Shown: piece after piece, positions 1 to 8,109 of the stretch
How the letters are laid out: each line of letters starts with the position of its first letter
How positions within the stretch are numbered: position 1 is the stretch's first letter
Origin: DASPWV01 sp046727855
GTDB lineage: Bacteria > Acidobacteriota > Vicinamibacteria > Vicinamibacterales > UBA2999
Length of the DNA stretch: 19,837 nt
NCBI GenBank assembly: GCA_046727855.1
Contig: JBKPDL010000121.1
Span: 1-19,837 of the forward strand
Direction: 5' to 3'
The notes under the pieces: model-generated
Told to the model about the DNA's origin: nothing
Databases searched by the model: none
What the model saw: only the letters and a program-made list of their open reading frames with translations
Position numbers and translations under genes: made by a program

Positions 1-98
1 GGGTATAGTTGTGGTCCACCGGGCGAACACGCCCTAGATTGCCCAACACCATTTTTGGGCTGGGAGCATCATTCAGCAGAGGTTCAGGTCGGTCTGAA

Positions 99-1103
99 AT
101 GTTTTGGTTTGTGCGGCCTCGCCGCCTGATCTCACTCGTGATCGTCGTCGGGTTCGTCACTGCCTTTGTGATTGCAACGGCCGGCCCGCCGGCGGTGACG
201 CCAACTGCTCCAGGGACTTTTGCATTTGGCGCGCTCGGCGATGCGCCGTACGACGCGCTGGAGTCGGCGCGCTATCCGTTGATGCTCGAGGATTTGGACC
301 GTCACGATCTCGCGTTTTCCATTCATGTCGGGGACATTTTCTGGCGGCCGTGCAGCCAAGACCGGTACGAACGAAGTCTTCGCTGGTTCAACAACCTTCG
401 GCGGCCGCTGATCTACGTTCCAGGCGACAACGAATGGGCGGATTGCTGGACGCGGCAGGAAGGCGGCTTTGACCCCCGCGATCGCCTGGCGCTGCTCCGG
501 CGAATCCTCTACCCGCGCCCGGGTTTCGCGCTGGGCCGCGGCACCTTTCAACTCGAGACGCAGGCGAGCGATCCAGCCTTTCCGGAGTTCGTCGAACACA
601 CACGCTGGTCCCACGAGGACATCGTCTTCGCGACGATCCACGTGGTGGGCAGCGCCAACTTCACGCTTCCCTTTCCTGGGCGCACAGCGGCGGACGATGA
701 GGAGGCGCGGCGTAGGCTGACGGCGGCACTCGCCTGGCTTCGAGAGATATTTGCGCGAGCGAAATCACAATCGGCAAATGCCGTCGTCGTGGCATTTCAC
801 GCTGATCCCGGTCTCAACGGGACGCCGGACGACCAAGCTGCCTTCAGGCCGCTGCTCGACGCCTTCGAAGATGAGGCGGTCGCGTTTGCCAAACCCGTTT
901 TGCTGATCCATGGCGACTCGCATCACTTCATCACCGACCATCCGCTCAACGCACGCGCCACCGGGCGACCGATCGCCAATGTGACGCGACTGGAAGTGCC
1001 CGGCTCTCCGGACGTCGGTTGGGTACGCGTGATCGTGACGCCTGGCCGAACGCCATCGTTTGCGTTCGAACAACGGATTGTGCCGGGGTGGAAATACTGG
1101 TAA
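99..1103 (+). CDS. Secreted or membrane-anchored metallophosphoesterase
   Basis: This is a 334-residue calcineurin-like phosphoesterase, expected to hydrolyse phosphate esters with a two-metal centre outside the cytoplasm; the substrate cannot be read from the sequence. I chose the ATG at 99 because it begins a signal sequence or anchor (basic MFWFVRPRR followed by a hydrophobic stretch to about residue 28); the reading frame is open upstream to position 9, but that stretch looks non-coding. Metal-ligand motifs appear in family order: GD at 47-48 (GALGDAPY), HVGD at 76-79, GDNEW at 109-113 in place of the usual GNHD/E, FHADP around His234, and HGDSHH at 271-276. The GDxPY start together with GDNEW is typical of a secreted bacterial subgroup. 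It stands alone and faces the permease gene at its 3' end. The family call is firm; the role is not known. Confidence 0.82.
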   Translation: MFWFVRPRRLISLVIVVGFVTAFVIATAGPPAVTPTAPGTFAFGALGDAPYDALESARYPLMLEDLDRHDLAFSIHVGDIFWRPCSQDRYERSLRWFNNLRRPLIYVPGDNEWADCWTRQEGGFDPRDRLALLRRILYPRPGFALGRGTFQLETQASDPAFPEFVEHTRWSHEDIVFATIHVVGSANFTLPFPGRTAADDEEARRRLTAALAWLREIFARAKSQSANAVVVAFHADPGLNGTPDDQAAFRPLLDAFEDEAVAFAKPVLLIHGDSHHFITDHPLNARATGRPIANVTRLEVPGSPDVGWVRVIVTPGRTPSFAFEQRIVPGWKYW

Positions 1104-1110
1104 CGCGCAT

Positions 1111-1185
1111 GTGGCGATGTGGTGATTTGGTGCTGTGGCGATCGCTGTGGCGATGTTCGATGTGGCGATGTGGCGATGTGGCGAT
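1111..1185. repeat. GTGGCGAT octamer array
   Basis: Six exact copies of GTGGCGAT begin at 1111, 1135, 1147, 1162, 1170 and 1178, with a degenerate copy (GTGGTGAT) at 1119. The last three are head-to-tail with no spacer, and the earlier ones are interrupted by short non-matching pieces. The array fills almost the entire gap between two convergent genes and ends two bases before the permease stop codon. It is a low-complexity tandem repeat, not a CRISPR, because the units are 8 bp and lack unique spacers. Confidence 0.85.
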
Positions 1186-1186
1186 A

Positions 1187-3622
1187 CTACTCCGCTCTCA
1201 GCACGGACATCGGCGTCACGCGCACGGCCCTGAGCGCCGGCACGACTGAACCTGCGAATGTGATCAGCAGTGCCAGGCCGACGGCCGTGGCAAACGTTGC
1301 CGGATCGCTCGGCGCGACGCCAAAGAGCAGCGCGCTCATTGCTCGCGCCGCTGCGTAGGCACCAAGCACGCCTGGCACGACACCGATCAGTGCCAGGCGC
1401 ATTCCGTCGACGAAGATCATGCGACCCACCTGCGCCGGCTCCGCGCCCAGCGCGAGACGCACGCCGATCTCCTGCGATCGCTGCGAGACCATGTAGGCCA
1501 GCAGCCCGTAGATGCCGACGCCGGAAAGTAGAACGGCAACGGCGGCCAGCACAGCGAGCACCTGGATCTGGGCGCGACGAGTGGCCGTGTCACCCGCAAG
1601 CACGTCGTCCATCGCCCGCACGTCCGAAATCGGCTGTTCGGGATCGGCGGCACGGACAATTTGACGGATGGCGGACGCGAGCGCGTCACCCTCTCGCGAA
1701 TGTCGAATCACCAGATCCTTCGGATCGAAGTTGGCCGGCTGCGCCTCGGCAATCTGCTGTGCAGGAAGATAGATCTGAGGCTCGCTGTTCCGTTCCAATC
1801 CACGCACCCGGACGTCGCCGACGACTCCCACGACGGTCCGCGTTTGACCTCGGTGCCGGAACGTCTTGCCCACGGGATCCTGACCAGGCCAGTAACGCTG
1901 CGCGAACGACGCGCTGACCACGGCGACCCAGGCGCGATCGCCGGTGTCGCCATCCTCCACGTCGCGCCCGCGCAGCAGCGGAATGCCCATGGTCCTGAAA
2001 TACTGCGGCGTCACCCAACGGTGGCTCACACCGCCGCTTCGGGCGCTCCGCATTTCCTGACCGGGGATCTCGACTGCCGTAATAAGGCCTGTCACGACCA
2101 TCGGCAGGCCGCTGATGAACGCCGCGCTTTGGACGCCGGGCAGAGCGCGGACTTCTGTCAACACTCGCTCGTAGTACGCACCGCGACGCACCGGGCTGTC
2201 GTACTTCGGTCGCGGCAATGCGGTCCTGAGCGTCAGCACCTGCTGAGGCACGAACCCGGGGTCGATGGCCTGCACGCGCCACACCGCGCGGATCAACAGA
2301 CCCGACGTGATCAGCAGGATCACGGACATCGTCACTTCGACGGTGACCAGGACAGCACGGAGCCGCTGCTTGCGTCCGCCGCCGGCGCGATTGTCGTGGC
2401 GGAGCGCGGCGAATCCCGTTCGCCCCGCGCGAAGGGCAGGTAACACGCCGAACCCGAGCGCGGTGAGCGCCGTGAACAACGCCGCGACCACCAGCACGCG
2501 AACATCCAACTCAGGTTGAGGCGCGACCGGCAGTGTGGGAGGAACGAGCGTGGAAAACAACGGCACGATCAAGACGGCGAGGAAGACGCCGGCGGCGCCG
2601 CCCAGGAGCGTCAGCACGACGCTCTGCGTGATCATCTGCCGCACCAGCCGCTGCCTCCCCGCGCCGAGCGCCGCGCGAACCGCCAGCTCGCGCTCGTGCG
2701 CAGCCGCGCGCGCCAGCAGCAGGTTTGCGAGATTCGCGCAGGTGAGGAGCAACAGGCAGAGACTCGCGCCGCTCAGGCTCAGCAGCATCAACCGGAAGCG
2801 TGGCGACATGTTGTCCCGCATCCGGAAGAAACTGATGCCCGTCTCCGCGTTGGTCTCGGGGTACTCGCGGGCAAGACGCTCGGCCAGCATCGAGAGCTCC
2901 GCTCTGGCCTGTTCAAACGTCACCCCTTGTTTGAGGCGGCCCACGGCCTCGAGGTAGGTGTTGGTCCGATTGGCGAAGTCGTCCTCGCGCAACGTCAGCA
3001 ACGTCCACAACTGCACGTCACGGGTGGGGAAGTAGAACGCCGGCGGCATGACGCCGGTGATCGTGTACGGCTCGCCATTGAGGTTGACTTTGTCGCCGAG
3101 TACCTCTGGGCGGCCGCCGAATTGTGACTGCCACAGGCCGTAACTGATGACGGCTGCGTTGATGTCGTCGTTGCGGCCGGATTCGAACACGCGTCCCAAC
3201 GCGGGTCTAACGCCGAGCAGGGGCAGCACTCCGGGCGCGACGCGCGCAATGGCAAGACGCCGCGGCTCTCCGCCGCCGACCAGATTCACGGCATCGTTGG
3301 CATACGCGCCCATCTCCTGCAGCGACGCGCTCATGTTCTCGAGGTCGCGATAGTTGGCGGGCGACAGCTGGTTCATGCAACCCCAGCCACCGCCCGTGCG
3401 CGGCCCCTCGCACAGCCGCACCAGGGTGTCGGGATTGGGGAAAGGCAGGGGACGCAGGAGCACGAAGTCCGCGACCGAGAACGCGGCGGTATTGGCGCCT
3501 ACGCCAAGCGCGGTGACCAGGATGACGGTGAGCGCAAAGCCGCGCGCGCGGTTCAGCGTGCGAGCGGTGTAGCGCAGATCCTGCTTCAGGACGTCCCAGT
3601 GCGCGGCCGGTGCGTTCATCAT
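1187..3622 (-). CDS. ADOP-type MacB/FtsX ABC transporter permease
   Basis: This 811-residue inner-membrane protein has the duplicated layout of the acidobacterial orphan permeases: an N-terminal membrane segment (FALTVILVTALGVGANTAAF), a MacB-type periplasmic domain, a first FtsX domain with three membrane segments, then a second membrane segment, a second periplasmic domain and a C-terminal FtsX domain. Family landmarks are visible: LLRPLPFPNPDTLVRL, VISYGLWQSQFGG, VGRLKQGV, ANLANLLLARAAAHERELAVRAALGAGR, GIYGLLAYMVSQRSQEIGVRLALGA and a C-terminal VVPALRAVRVTPMSVLRAE. No ATPase gene lies beside it, as is usual for this group. I start at the ATG at 3622, or the adjacent ATG at 3619, with a weak AGTGGA upstream; a TTG at 3646 is possible. 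The substrate is unknown; MacB relatives act by mechanotransmission, and transport itself is not shown. Confidence 0.88.
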   Translation of the reverse strand: MMNAPAAHWDVLKQDLRYTARTLNRARGFALTVILVTALGVGANTAAFSVADFVLLRPLPFPNPDTLVRLCEGPRTGGGWGCMNQLSPANYRDLENMSASLQEMGAYANDAVNLVGGGEPRRLAIARVAPGVLPLLGVRPALGRVFESGRNDDINAAVISYGLWQSQFGGRPEVLGDKVNLNGEPYTITGVMPPAFYFPTRDVQLWTLLTLREDDFANRTNTYLEAVGRLKQGVTFEQARAELSMLAERLAREYPETNAETGISFFRMRDNMSPRFRLMLLSLSGASLCLLLLTCANLANLLLARAAAHERELAVRAALGAGRQRLVRQMITQSVVLTLLGGAAGVFLAVLIVPLFSTLVPPTLPVAPQPELDVRVLVVAALFTALTALGFGVLPALRAGRTGFAALRHDNRAGGGRKQRLRAVLVTVEVTMSVILLITSGLLIRAVWRVQAIDPGFVPQQVLTLRTALPRPKYDSPVRRGAYYERVLTEVRALPGVQSAAFISGLPMVVTGLITAVEIPGQEMRSARSGGVSHRWVTPQYFRTMGIPLLRGRDVEDGDTGDRAWVAVVSASFAQRYWPGQDPVGKTFRHRGQTRTVVGVVGDVRVRGLERNSEPQIYLPAQQIAEAQPANFDPKDLVIRHSREGDALASAIRQIVRAADPEQPISDVRAMDDVLAGDTATRRAQIQVLAVLAAVAVLLSGVGIYGLLAYMVSQRSQEIGVRLALGAEPAQVGRMIFVDGMRLALIGVVPGVLGAYAAARAMSALLFGVAPSDPATFATAVGLALLITFAGSVVPALRAVRVTPMSVLRAE

Positions 3623-3839
3623 GACGCATCCACTTAGACGGGACAACGCGCGGGTGGTTAGCGCCTTCGGTCGAAGAATCTGATGAAAGTTTCGGGCGAA
3701 AGCAGGGGAATTTAGCGGAAGCGAAATTGGGCAGCGCGAATCGTCAGGGCGCCCCTTCTTCCACTTCTATTCTCCTTCACTTGACGTGCGCGTTCAAGAC
3801 TGTTCATGACGCCAAAGGACCGCTATCATCCGCGGTCCC

Positions 3840-5402
3840 ATGGCGAAGTCGCGGCCTCTCCTCGATCGGCTGCTGGATACGCCGGACCTGACGAAAATCG
3901 TCCCTCACCTCGAGCCCGAAGTTGTTCACCGGGTGATTCAAGTCTGCGGCCTCGAGGACTGCGCGGAGCTCGTCGCGCTTGCGACACCTGAACAGATCTC
4001 GCGTGTCCTCGACATCGATCTGTGGCGTGTTCCCGCGCGCGGCGCTGACGAACAGTTCGACGCCGATCGCTTCGGGACGTGGCTCGAGGTGCTGATGCAG
4101 TCGGGCGCGGCGGTAGCGGCGCAGAAACTCATGGGGCTCGACGTCGAGCTCGTCACCGCCGGACTCGCGCGCCATGCGGCGGTGTTCAGTTACGCAGCGG
4201 TCTCGTCGTTTACGACGATGGACGGCGAGCTCGTTCCGGGGCGTGAGTTGAGCGGAGATCTCGGGTGCGAGATCGGCGGCTGCGTGATCAAAGCGAGGCG
4301 CACGGCCGCGTGGGATGCGATCGTCGAACTGCTCGCCTTCCTCCACCACGAGCACCCCGCGTACTTCGGCCGTGTGATGCGGGGGTGCGTTCGACTGTCG
4401 AATGGCACTCGCGAGCCGGACGGGTTCCACAACCTGCTCGAGGACGCGGACCAGCACATGTTCGATCTCGCCAGCGAGCGCGAAGCCAGGCGCGATCAAC
4501 AGGGATATGTGACACCGGCGCAGGCACGCGCGTTTCTCCAGGCCGGTCGCGAGCTTCAATTCGACGGTGATCCCCCGCCGCCGAACCCCGTCGCGCAGGC
4601 CTATTTCCGAGCGATCGAGTCAGCGCCGCCCGCGGACGGCGATGCAACTGGCGGATTTGTCGGAACGTCGGGCGGATCGGGTCCTGATGTCGCGCCGGAA
4701 ATCGAGCCGGGGGCGATGGCTGAAGTCGTCGACGTTCTTCGCGAGGCGGGCGATCTCACAACACCACCGCAAGGGCTCCTCGAGAGCGGCGATCGGCAGC
4801 AATCGCGCCTCGCGTGGATTCAGGCGTACGTGGAGTCGCATGCCGCGAGCGGCGAGGAGCTCGCGTATCTGGCGAACACGCTCATGGCTGGATGCTCCAT
4901 CCAGGCGCGGGCCTTCACGGCGAAGGAAGCCTCCGACGCGGCCGCGGCGATCTGCAACCTTGGCCTGGAGAACTGGCCACAGCGCTGGCTCGATCGCGAC
5001 CTCATCGCCACGTTTCAAGTCGGCTGGACGGTCCTGCATCGCGACGTCTGCATGTTCACCGCGGAGCGGCTGATCGACGTCGTCGCCAATATCCGCTGCA
5101 CCGACCGCGACATCCAACTGCGGCTGCATGGACTGCGGCGCGAACTGAAACAGCAGGTCTGCGATCGAGCGCCATGGCGCGCGCGCAATGCGCTCGATGT
5201 CATTTTGATGTTGGACGCACCATCCTGGGCCGCACTGCTGGCCTTGATCGACGAATGTCCTGTGATGCACGCAGCCGTCGGCGCGTCTCAGCGCCGCTGT
5301 CGTGCGATTGACGCCGCGGATTTCGAGTTCATCGCGCAGAACGATCAGATCGCAGCCGTCCATGAATTTCTGGAGTCATTGCCGTCTGCATTGATGCGCT
5401 GA
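3840..5402 (+). CDS. DUF6178-like protein of unknown function
   Basis: This is a 520-residue soluble protein with no signal peptide and no membrane segment. Its start (LLDRLLDTPDLTKIVPHLEPEVVHRVIQVCGLEDCAELVALATPEQISRVLDIDLW) and overall length recall the DUF6178 family, whose function is unknown. The N-terminal half is rich in short helices of the kind found in helical-repeat proteins; a proline- and glycine-rich linker lies near residues 245-285, and the C-terminal part is again helical with several Cys and Trp residues. The start at 3840 gives the first good methionine, but there is no convincing Shine-Dalgarno before it. The gene stands alone, divergent from the permease and convergent with the P-loop kinase. 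The family assignment is from memory of the motif style and is only moderately sure. Confidence 0.62.
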   Translation: MAKSRPLLDRLLDTPDLTKIVPHLEPEVVHRVIQVCGLEDCAELVALATPEQISRVLDIDLWRVPARGADEQFDADRFGTWLEVLMQSGAAVAAQKLMGLDVELVTAGLARHAAVFSYAAVSSFTTMDGELVPGRELSGDLGCEIGGCVIKARRTAAWDAIVELLAFLHHEHPAYFGRVMRGCVRLSNGTREPDGFHNLLEDADQHMFDLASEREARRDQQGYVTPAQARAFLQAGRELQFDGDPPPPNPVAQAYFRAIESAPPADGDATGGFVGTSGGSGPDVAPEIEPGAMAEVVDVLREAGDLTTPPQGLLESGDRQQSRLAWIQAYVESHAASGEELAYLANTLMAGCSIQARAFTAKEASDAAAAICNLGLENWPQRWLDRDLIATFQVGWTVLHRDVCMFTAERLIDVVANIRCTDRDIQLRLHGLRRELKQQVCDRAPWRARNALDVILMLDAPSWAALLALIDECPVMHAAVGASQRRCRAIDAADFEFIAQNDQIAAVHEFLESLPSALMR

Positions 5403-5488
5403 CCGACTAGTGATGCGGCGGCCAAGCGCTGATGCTGGCCCTCTCGAGGAAACGCAAAGTGCGGTCACGTCCGACAAGTGCCAAGCGC

Positions 5489-5977
5489 TTAAACGGCTCC
5501 ATGCGTCTGGACGCGGAAACGTTCTTGCGGACTCGGCGCGGTGAAGTACTTGTTCACCTCGCTGATCTGCGCGTCGGTCACTTCGCCGAAGAAAATGCCC
5601 GGCGGTTGAGTGCGGTTCCGGAAATGGATTCTCTCTAAACAGGTCTTCTCATCCACATCGAGGTAGTGCAGGACGTGGTCGGCGCCGGCACTCTCGAAAA
5701 TCGATCGAACCCAGGCGCGGCCAGCGGGCGTATTGCCGGCAAAATCAAATACCACAGACACGCCAAGGCGCAGAAGTTCGGCTACATGCGGCGTCAAAGC
5801 ACTCCGAAGCCGCCTGCCGGCCTTCAAATAGTCGGAGAGGTTCGTAATCGGATCAGCAATCTGCGAAAGCCATTCATCCTCGCAGATCACAACCGCCGGG
5901 AGCTCGCGACCCAGTTGACGGGCGAGGGTGGTCTTTCCGGCGCCCGCTCTGCCGCAGATGAAGTGCAGGGTGGCCAT
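5489..5977 (-). CDS. Small P-loop kinase / AAA-family ATPase
   Basis: This 162-residue protein is a single P-loop kinase domain. Walker A is GRAGAGKTT at residues 9-17, directly after the first beta strand, and a Walker-B-like strand ending in an acidic residue is VSVVFDFAG near 73-81. A lid-like basic stretch follows (TCLERIHFRNRTQ). The size and order match stand-alone predicted kinases related to the zeta-toxin and shikimate/gluconate kinase group, which phosphorylate small molecules; no substrate can be assigned. A zeta-like toxin is conceivable, but no antitoxin-like gene lies next to it. No Shine-Dalgarno is visible before the ATG at 5977, so the transcript may be leaderless or poorly translated. 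Two overlapping inverted repeats cover the start codon. Confidence 0.75.
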   Translation of the reverse strand: MATLHFICGRAGAGKTTLARQLGRELPAVVICEDEWLSQIADPITNLSDYLKAGRRLRSALTPHVAELLRLGVSVVFDFAGNTPAGRAWVRSIFESAGADHVLHYLDVDEKTCLERIHFRNRTQPPGIFFGEVTDAQISEVNKYFTAPSPQERFRVQTHGAV

Positions 5978-5994
5978 ATTGGCCGATTATCGGC
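5972..5994. promoter_or_regulatory. Two overlapping inverted repeats at the kinase start
   Basis: GGCCATATTGGCC (5972-5984) and GCCGATTATCGGC (5982-5994) are each perfect inverted repeats around a short centre and share three bases. They lie across and just upstream of the ATG of the P-loop kinase gene, where an operator would block transcription or translation. The symmetry is directly visible; an operator role is inference. Confidence 0.3.
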
Positions 5995-6400
5995 GACCGT
6001 GAGTTCCAACGGCCCACCGACGAGCTGTTCGACGAGACGACGACGGCCCCTCGCAGTCTGAGCAATCGATGAAGATCGCGCGGTGTGCGCATGCCGAATG
6101 TCAACGATGGTTTCACGGGGAAGGCACCGGACCTCGGGGCGTTGGAACTCGGTCAATCACTGCCAACGTACGGCCCGCCCCTGACGCTGTCGGATTGTTC
6201 GAATTATAGTGAACGGCGGAAACGCACACGGTTAACGATTGGTGGCACCGAAGCTGAGCGACCGGTGCAGGAGACTATTCCGTCAGATTACGAGTTCGCG
6301 TCGGCGCTAATCGGGACATCTACCACCGACGCCGTGCAGCTTGGAAGCGAGCGCAACGGGTCGTTTTACTAGCGAGCGAAACAGCGAAGAAGATATTGAC
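5978..6400. other. Gene-poor gap holding one gene remnant
   Basis: This 423-base stretch lies between the start of the P-loop kinase gene and the stop of the nucleotidyltransferase gene. It contains the beta-helix-protein remnant described separately and otherwise no convincing gene, RNA or terminator. Short open frames on both strands have no recognisable protein character. The base composition is somewhat more AT-rich between about 6190 and 6300 than in the flanking genes, which fits decayed DNA. Confidence 0.5.
6073..6183 (+). pseudogene. 3' remnant of a secreted parallel beta-helix protein
   Basis: The plus frame from 6085 reads NVNDGFTGKAPDLGALELG and then PTYGP. The pattern D-G-F/Y-T-G-x-A-P-D-L-G-A-x-E-x-G followed by P-x-Y-G-P is characteristic of the extreme C-terminus of right-handed parallel beta-helix (pectate-lyase-fold) proteins in Acidobacteriota and Planctomycetota. 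A stop codon lies at 6070-6072 in the same frame, so nothing of the helix domain remains upstream. Downstream the frame runs on to 6372 in sequence without protein character, which suggests that the original stop is also lost. This is a gene fragment, not a functional gene. Confidence 0.5.
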
Positions 6401-6832
6401 CTAAAGCCCTTCGATATCCCCGAGGTCCTTCGCCCGGCCCGTGGCGCGCTTGTTCCGGATGAATGCGTCGCGACCGATGAAATCCACCGTCAGTTCGCCG
6501 AAGGGGCCGGCTTCGCGCGTCTGCCATGCCTCATTGAAAGTCAATCCCGTCAGCTCGGTCAGCAGATCGATTCGGCCCGGCGCGACGCCGATCTGAAAGA
6601 CGACGCCGGGTTGCGCGAAATCGCGTGCACTGATGTCGGTGAGCGGCGCGCCAAAGGTGGTGAGTGCCCGCATGATCCGCGGCGCATTCGTTTCGGTGGC
6701 ATCGACCCAGACGTCGAGGTCGCCAGTCGCACGCGGACGCCCATAGTGCGCGAGCGCATAGGCGCCGACGATCAAATGCCGCGCGTCAGCGTCGCGTAAC
6801 GCGCGCAACAGATCGACAAAGTCCGGGTTCAT
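6401..6832 (-). CDS. MNT-type nucleotidyltransferase of an overlapping pair
   Basis: This is a 143-residue minimal nucleotidyltransferase. The family signature is complete: VGAYALAHYG (22-31), then GDLD with Asp38 and Asp40 as the metal-binding pair, and a later acidic strand GRIDLLTELTG. The C-terminus NKRATGRAKDLGDIEGL is the usual ending of these stand-alone proteins. The start is the ATG at 6832 (MNPDFVDLLRALRDA), because the open frame upstream is only a shadow of the preceding small gene, which it overlaps by 47 bases. There is no clear Shine-Dalgarno, so translational coupling to the upstream gene is likely. Proteins of this group nucleotidylate targets in some toxin-antitoxin modules; the activity here is inferred, not shown. 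Confidence 0.78.
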   Translation of the reverse strand: MNPDFVDLLRALRDADARHLIVGAYALAHYGRPRATGDLDVWVDATETNAPRIMRALTTFGAPLTDISARDFAQPGVVFQIGVAPGRIDLLTELTGLTFNEAWQTREAGPFGELTVDFIGRDAFIRNKRATGRAKDLGDIEGL

Positions 6833-7007
6833 GCGGCGGATGGCCGGCAAGCTGCCACTGTTCGAGTGACAGCCGCCACGCGAGAAGAATCCGTTCGGCC
6901 GCTGGGATGTTCTCCCAGTATTCGCGATCGTGGGCGTCAGCCTCGGCGTTCGATGGGAACCGGCGCGCGGGCGGAGACGAACGTTGTGGGTCCTCTTCGT
7001 CAGCCAC
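6786..7007 (-). CDS. Small helical partner protein of the nucleotidyltransferase
   Basis: This 73-residue protein has a polar, probably disordered first third and a helical remainder: HDREYWENIPAAERILLAWRL, then LEQWQLAG, ending in GLCRSVARVTRR. Small proteins with a D-R-E-Y/F-W motif and a basic RSVARV-RR tail are found directly before minimal nucleotidyltransferase genes in many bacteria, so the pair is probably one functional unit. The start is a GTG at 7007, with AGGGA about 14 bases upstream as a possible ribosome binding site. The 3' end overlaps the nucleotidyltransferase gene by 47 bases. It could be the antitoxin or target-binding half of a toxin-antitoxin-like module, but no DNA-binding motif is evident. 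Confidence 0.7.
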   Translation of the reverse strand: MADEEDPQRSSPPARRFPSNAEADAHDREYWENIPAAERILLAWRLSLEQWQLAGHPPHEPGLCRSVARVTRR

Positions 7008-7053
7008 ACTCTATTATCCCTGAGTCCCGCGGCCGACTCGGCGTTCGATCATC

Positions 7054-8013
7054 TTACGATTGCAGCTGGCGTGCGATGAACGCCTTGACCATCGCGCGCG
7101 CCTTATCGGTCTGCGGTCCGGGTTTGGCGACCCACTGGTGCTCGCTGCCTTCGAACAACTGATAGTCGACGGCCCCGCCCGCGGCTTTATACGTCGCCAC
7201 AAACTTCTCCTGGATGGACGGCAACACATTGTCGTCGAGCGCGCCTTGCATGATGAGCAGCGGCACGAGCGTGACCTTCTCCTTACGCTCCAGGATTTCC
7301 TGCGGATTGCTTTCGTGAATCGTCTCCCAGGGCTTGAAGTAGGTGTGGTGGTTCTGCACCATGCCGTCGCGTTTCATCTTCTCGGCGTTCTTGAAGCGCG
7401 CGAACGGATCGCTGATCGGCGATCGGCACGCCACAAAGGCCACAGTCGCGTCGATCTCGGGCGCCTCGGGAAGCGGAATCGAGTTGTAGCGTTTGTCGTG
7501 CGGACGCATCGCGAGCAGTTCCGCCACATGGCCGCCGCTGGAGCTTCCGTAGATCCCGAGCTTCGACGCGTCGCCGTTCCAGGACGCGGCCTTCCACTTG
7601 AGCCAGCGCACGCCGTAGTTCGCGTCCTGCACGGAGGCTGGATACGGCGCTTCCGGCGCGTTCGTCATATCGATCGCGACCACCAGCAGCCCGCTTTCCG
7701 CCAGCGCGCGGTCCATCGGTTCTTCCGCGGTGCGGTCCTTGTTGTTCCACGCGCCGCCGTGCAAATCCAGCAGCGTCGGAAACGGTCCGGGGCCGTTCGG
7801 ACGATACACGCGCGCCTTCAGCATGCGGCCGGCCGCATTCTTCCGGAAGTCGACTTCGCTCACGCTGATCTCGAATTTCCCGGCCGGGTCGTAGGCCGGC
7901 ACGAAACCAGGGAGCTCCGCTGCTCCGGCATACGCCGGCACGAAACGCGGGAGCACCGCTGCTCCGGCAACCGTCAGGAGAAACTGCCGCCGATCAATCT
8001 CATAGCTGACCAT
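7054..8013 (-). CDS. Exported alpha/beta hydrolase (esterase/lipase-like)
   Basis: This 319-residue alpha/beta hydrolase should act outside the cytoplasm on ester bonds; the substrate is unknown. The N-terminus (IDRRQFLLTVAGAAVL) resembles a Tat-type signal, with a twin-arginine and a hydrophobic core. Catalytic features follow in order: the oxyanion motif HGGAW at 85-89, the nucleophile elbow GSSSGG with Ser158, an acidic residue at Asp260 or Asp261 (GALDDNV), and His292 (SEHQW). These define the hormone-sensitive-lipase / BD-FAE side of the superfamily. A GGGAGG ribosome binding site sits about six bases before the ATG. Residues 16-28 and 29-41 are a near-perfect 13-residue duplication next to the signal cleavage region. 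It follows the LVIVD gene on the same strand, but a strong hairpin separates them. Confidence 0.85.
   Translation of the reverse strand: MVSYEIDRRQFLLTVAGAAVLPRFVPAYAGAAELPGFVPAYDPAGKFEISVSEVDFRKNAAGRMLKARVYRPNGPGPFPTLLDLHGGAWNNKDRTAEEPMDRALAESGLLVVAIDMTNAPEAPYPASVQDANYGVRWLKWKAASWNGDASKLGIYGSSSGGHVAELLAMRPHDKRYNSIPLPEAPEIDATVAFVACRSPISDPFARFKNAEKMKRDGMVQNHHTYFKPWETIHESNPQEILERKEKVTLVPLLIMQGALDDNVLPSIQEKFVATYKAAGGAVDYQLFEGSEHQWVAKPGPQTDKARAMVKAFIARQLQS
7892..7969. repeat. 39-bp tandem duplication inside the hydrolase gene
   Basis: Two head-to-tail 39-base units (7892-7930 and 7931-7969) match at 35 of 39 positions. On the minus strand they encode AGAAVLPRFVPAY and AGAAELPGFVPAY, so the unit is exactly 13 codons and keeps the frame. 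It sits just after the hydrophobic core of the export signal. Confidence 0.85.
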
Positions 8014-8109
8014 CTTGACCTCCCGCGAGACGACGAGCGACGGGGGAAGAATACTACGAAGAGCCCGCTCGCGCGGCGTCGGCGCGAGGCGAGGTGAATC
8101 ACGAGCCTG

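Noticed and set aside
1111..1185. Possible CRISPR array.
   Set aside because: The repeat unit is 8 bp, the intervals are short and not unique spacers, and no cas gene is present.
3623..3646. TTG start for the intact permease eight codons upstream.
   Set aside because: Two ATG codons with a plausible upstream AGTGGA are available and give the usual N-terminus length; the TTG remains possible.
7060..8097. A 345-codon plus-strand open frame opposite the hydrolase gene.
   Set aside because: It is rich in Arg and His and has no domain pattern, as expected for the antisense of a GC-rich gene; the minus-strand hydrolase has a full catalytic triad.
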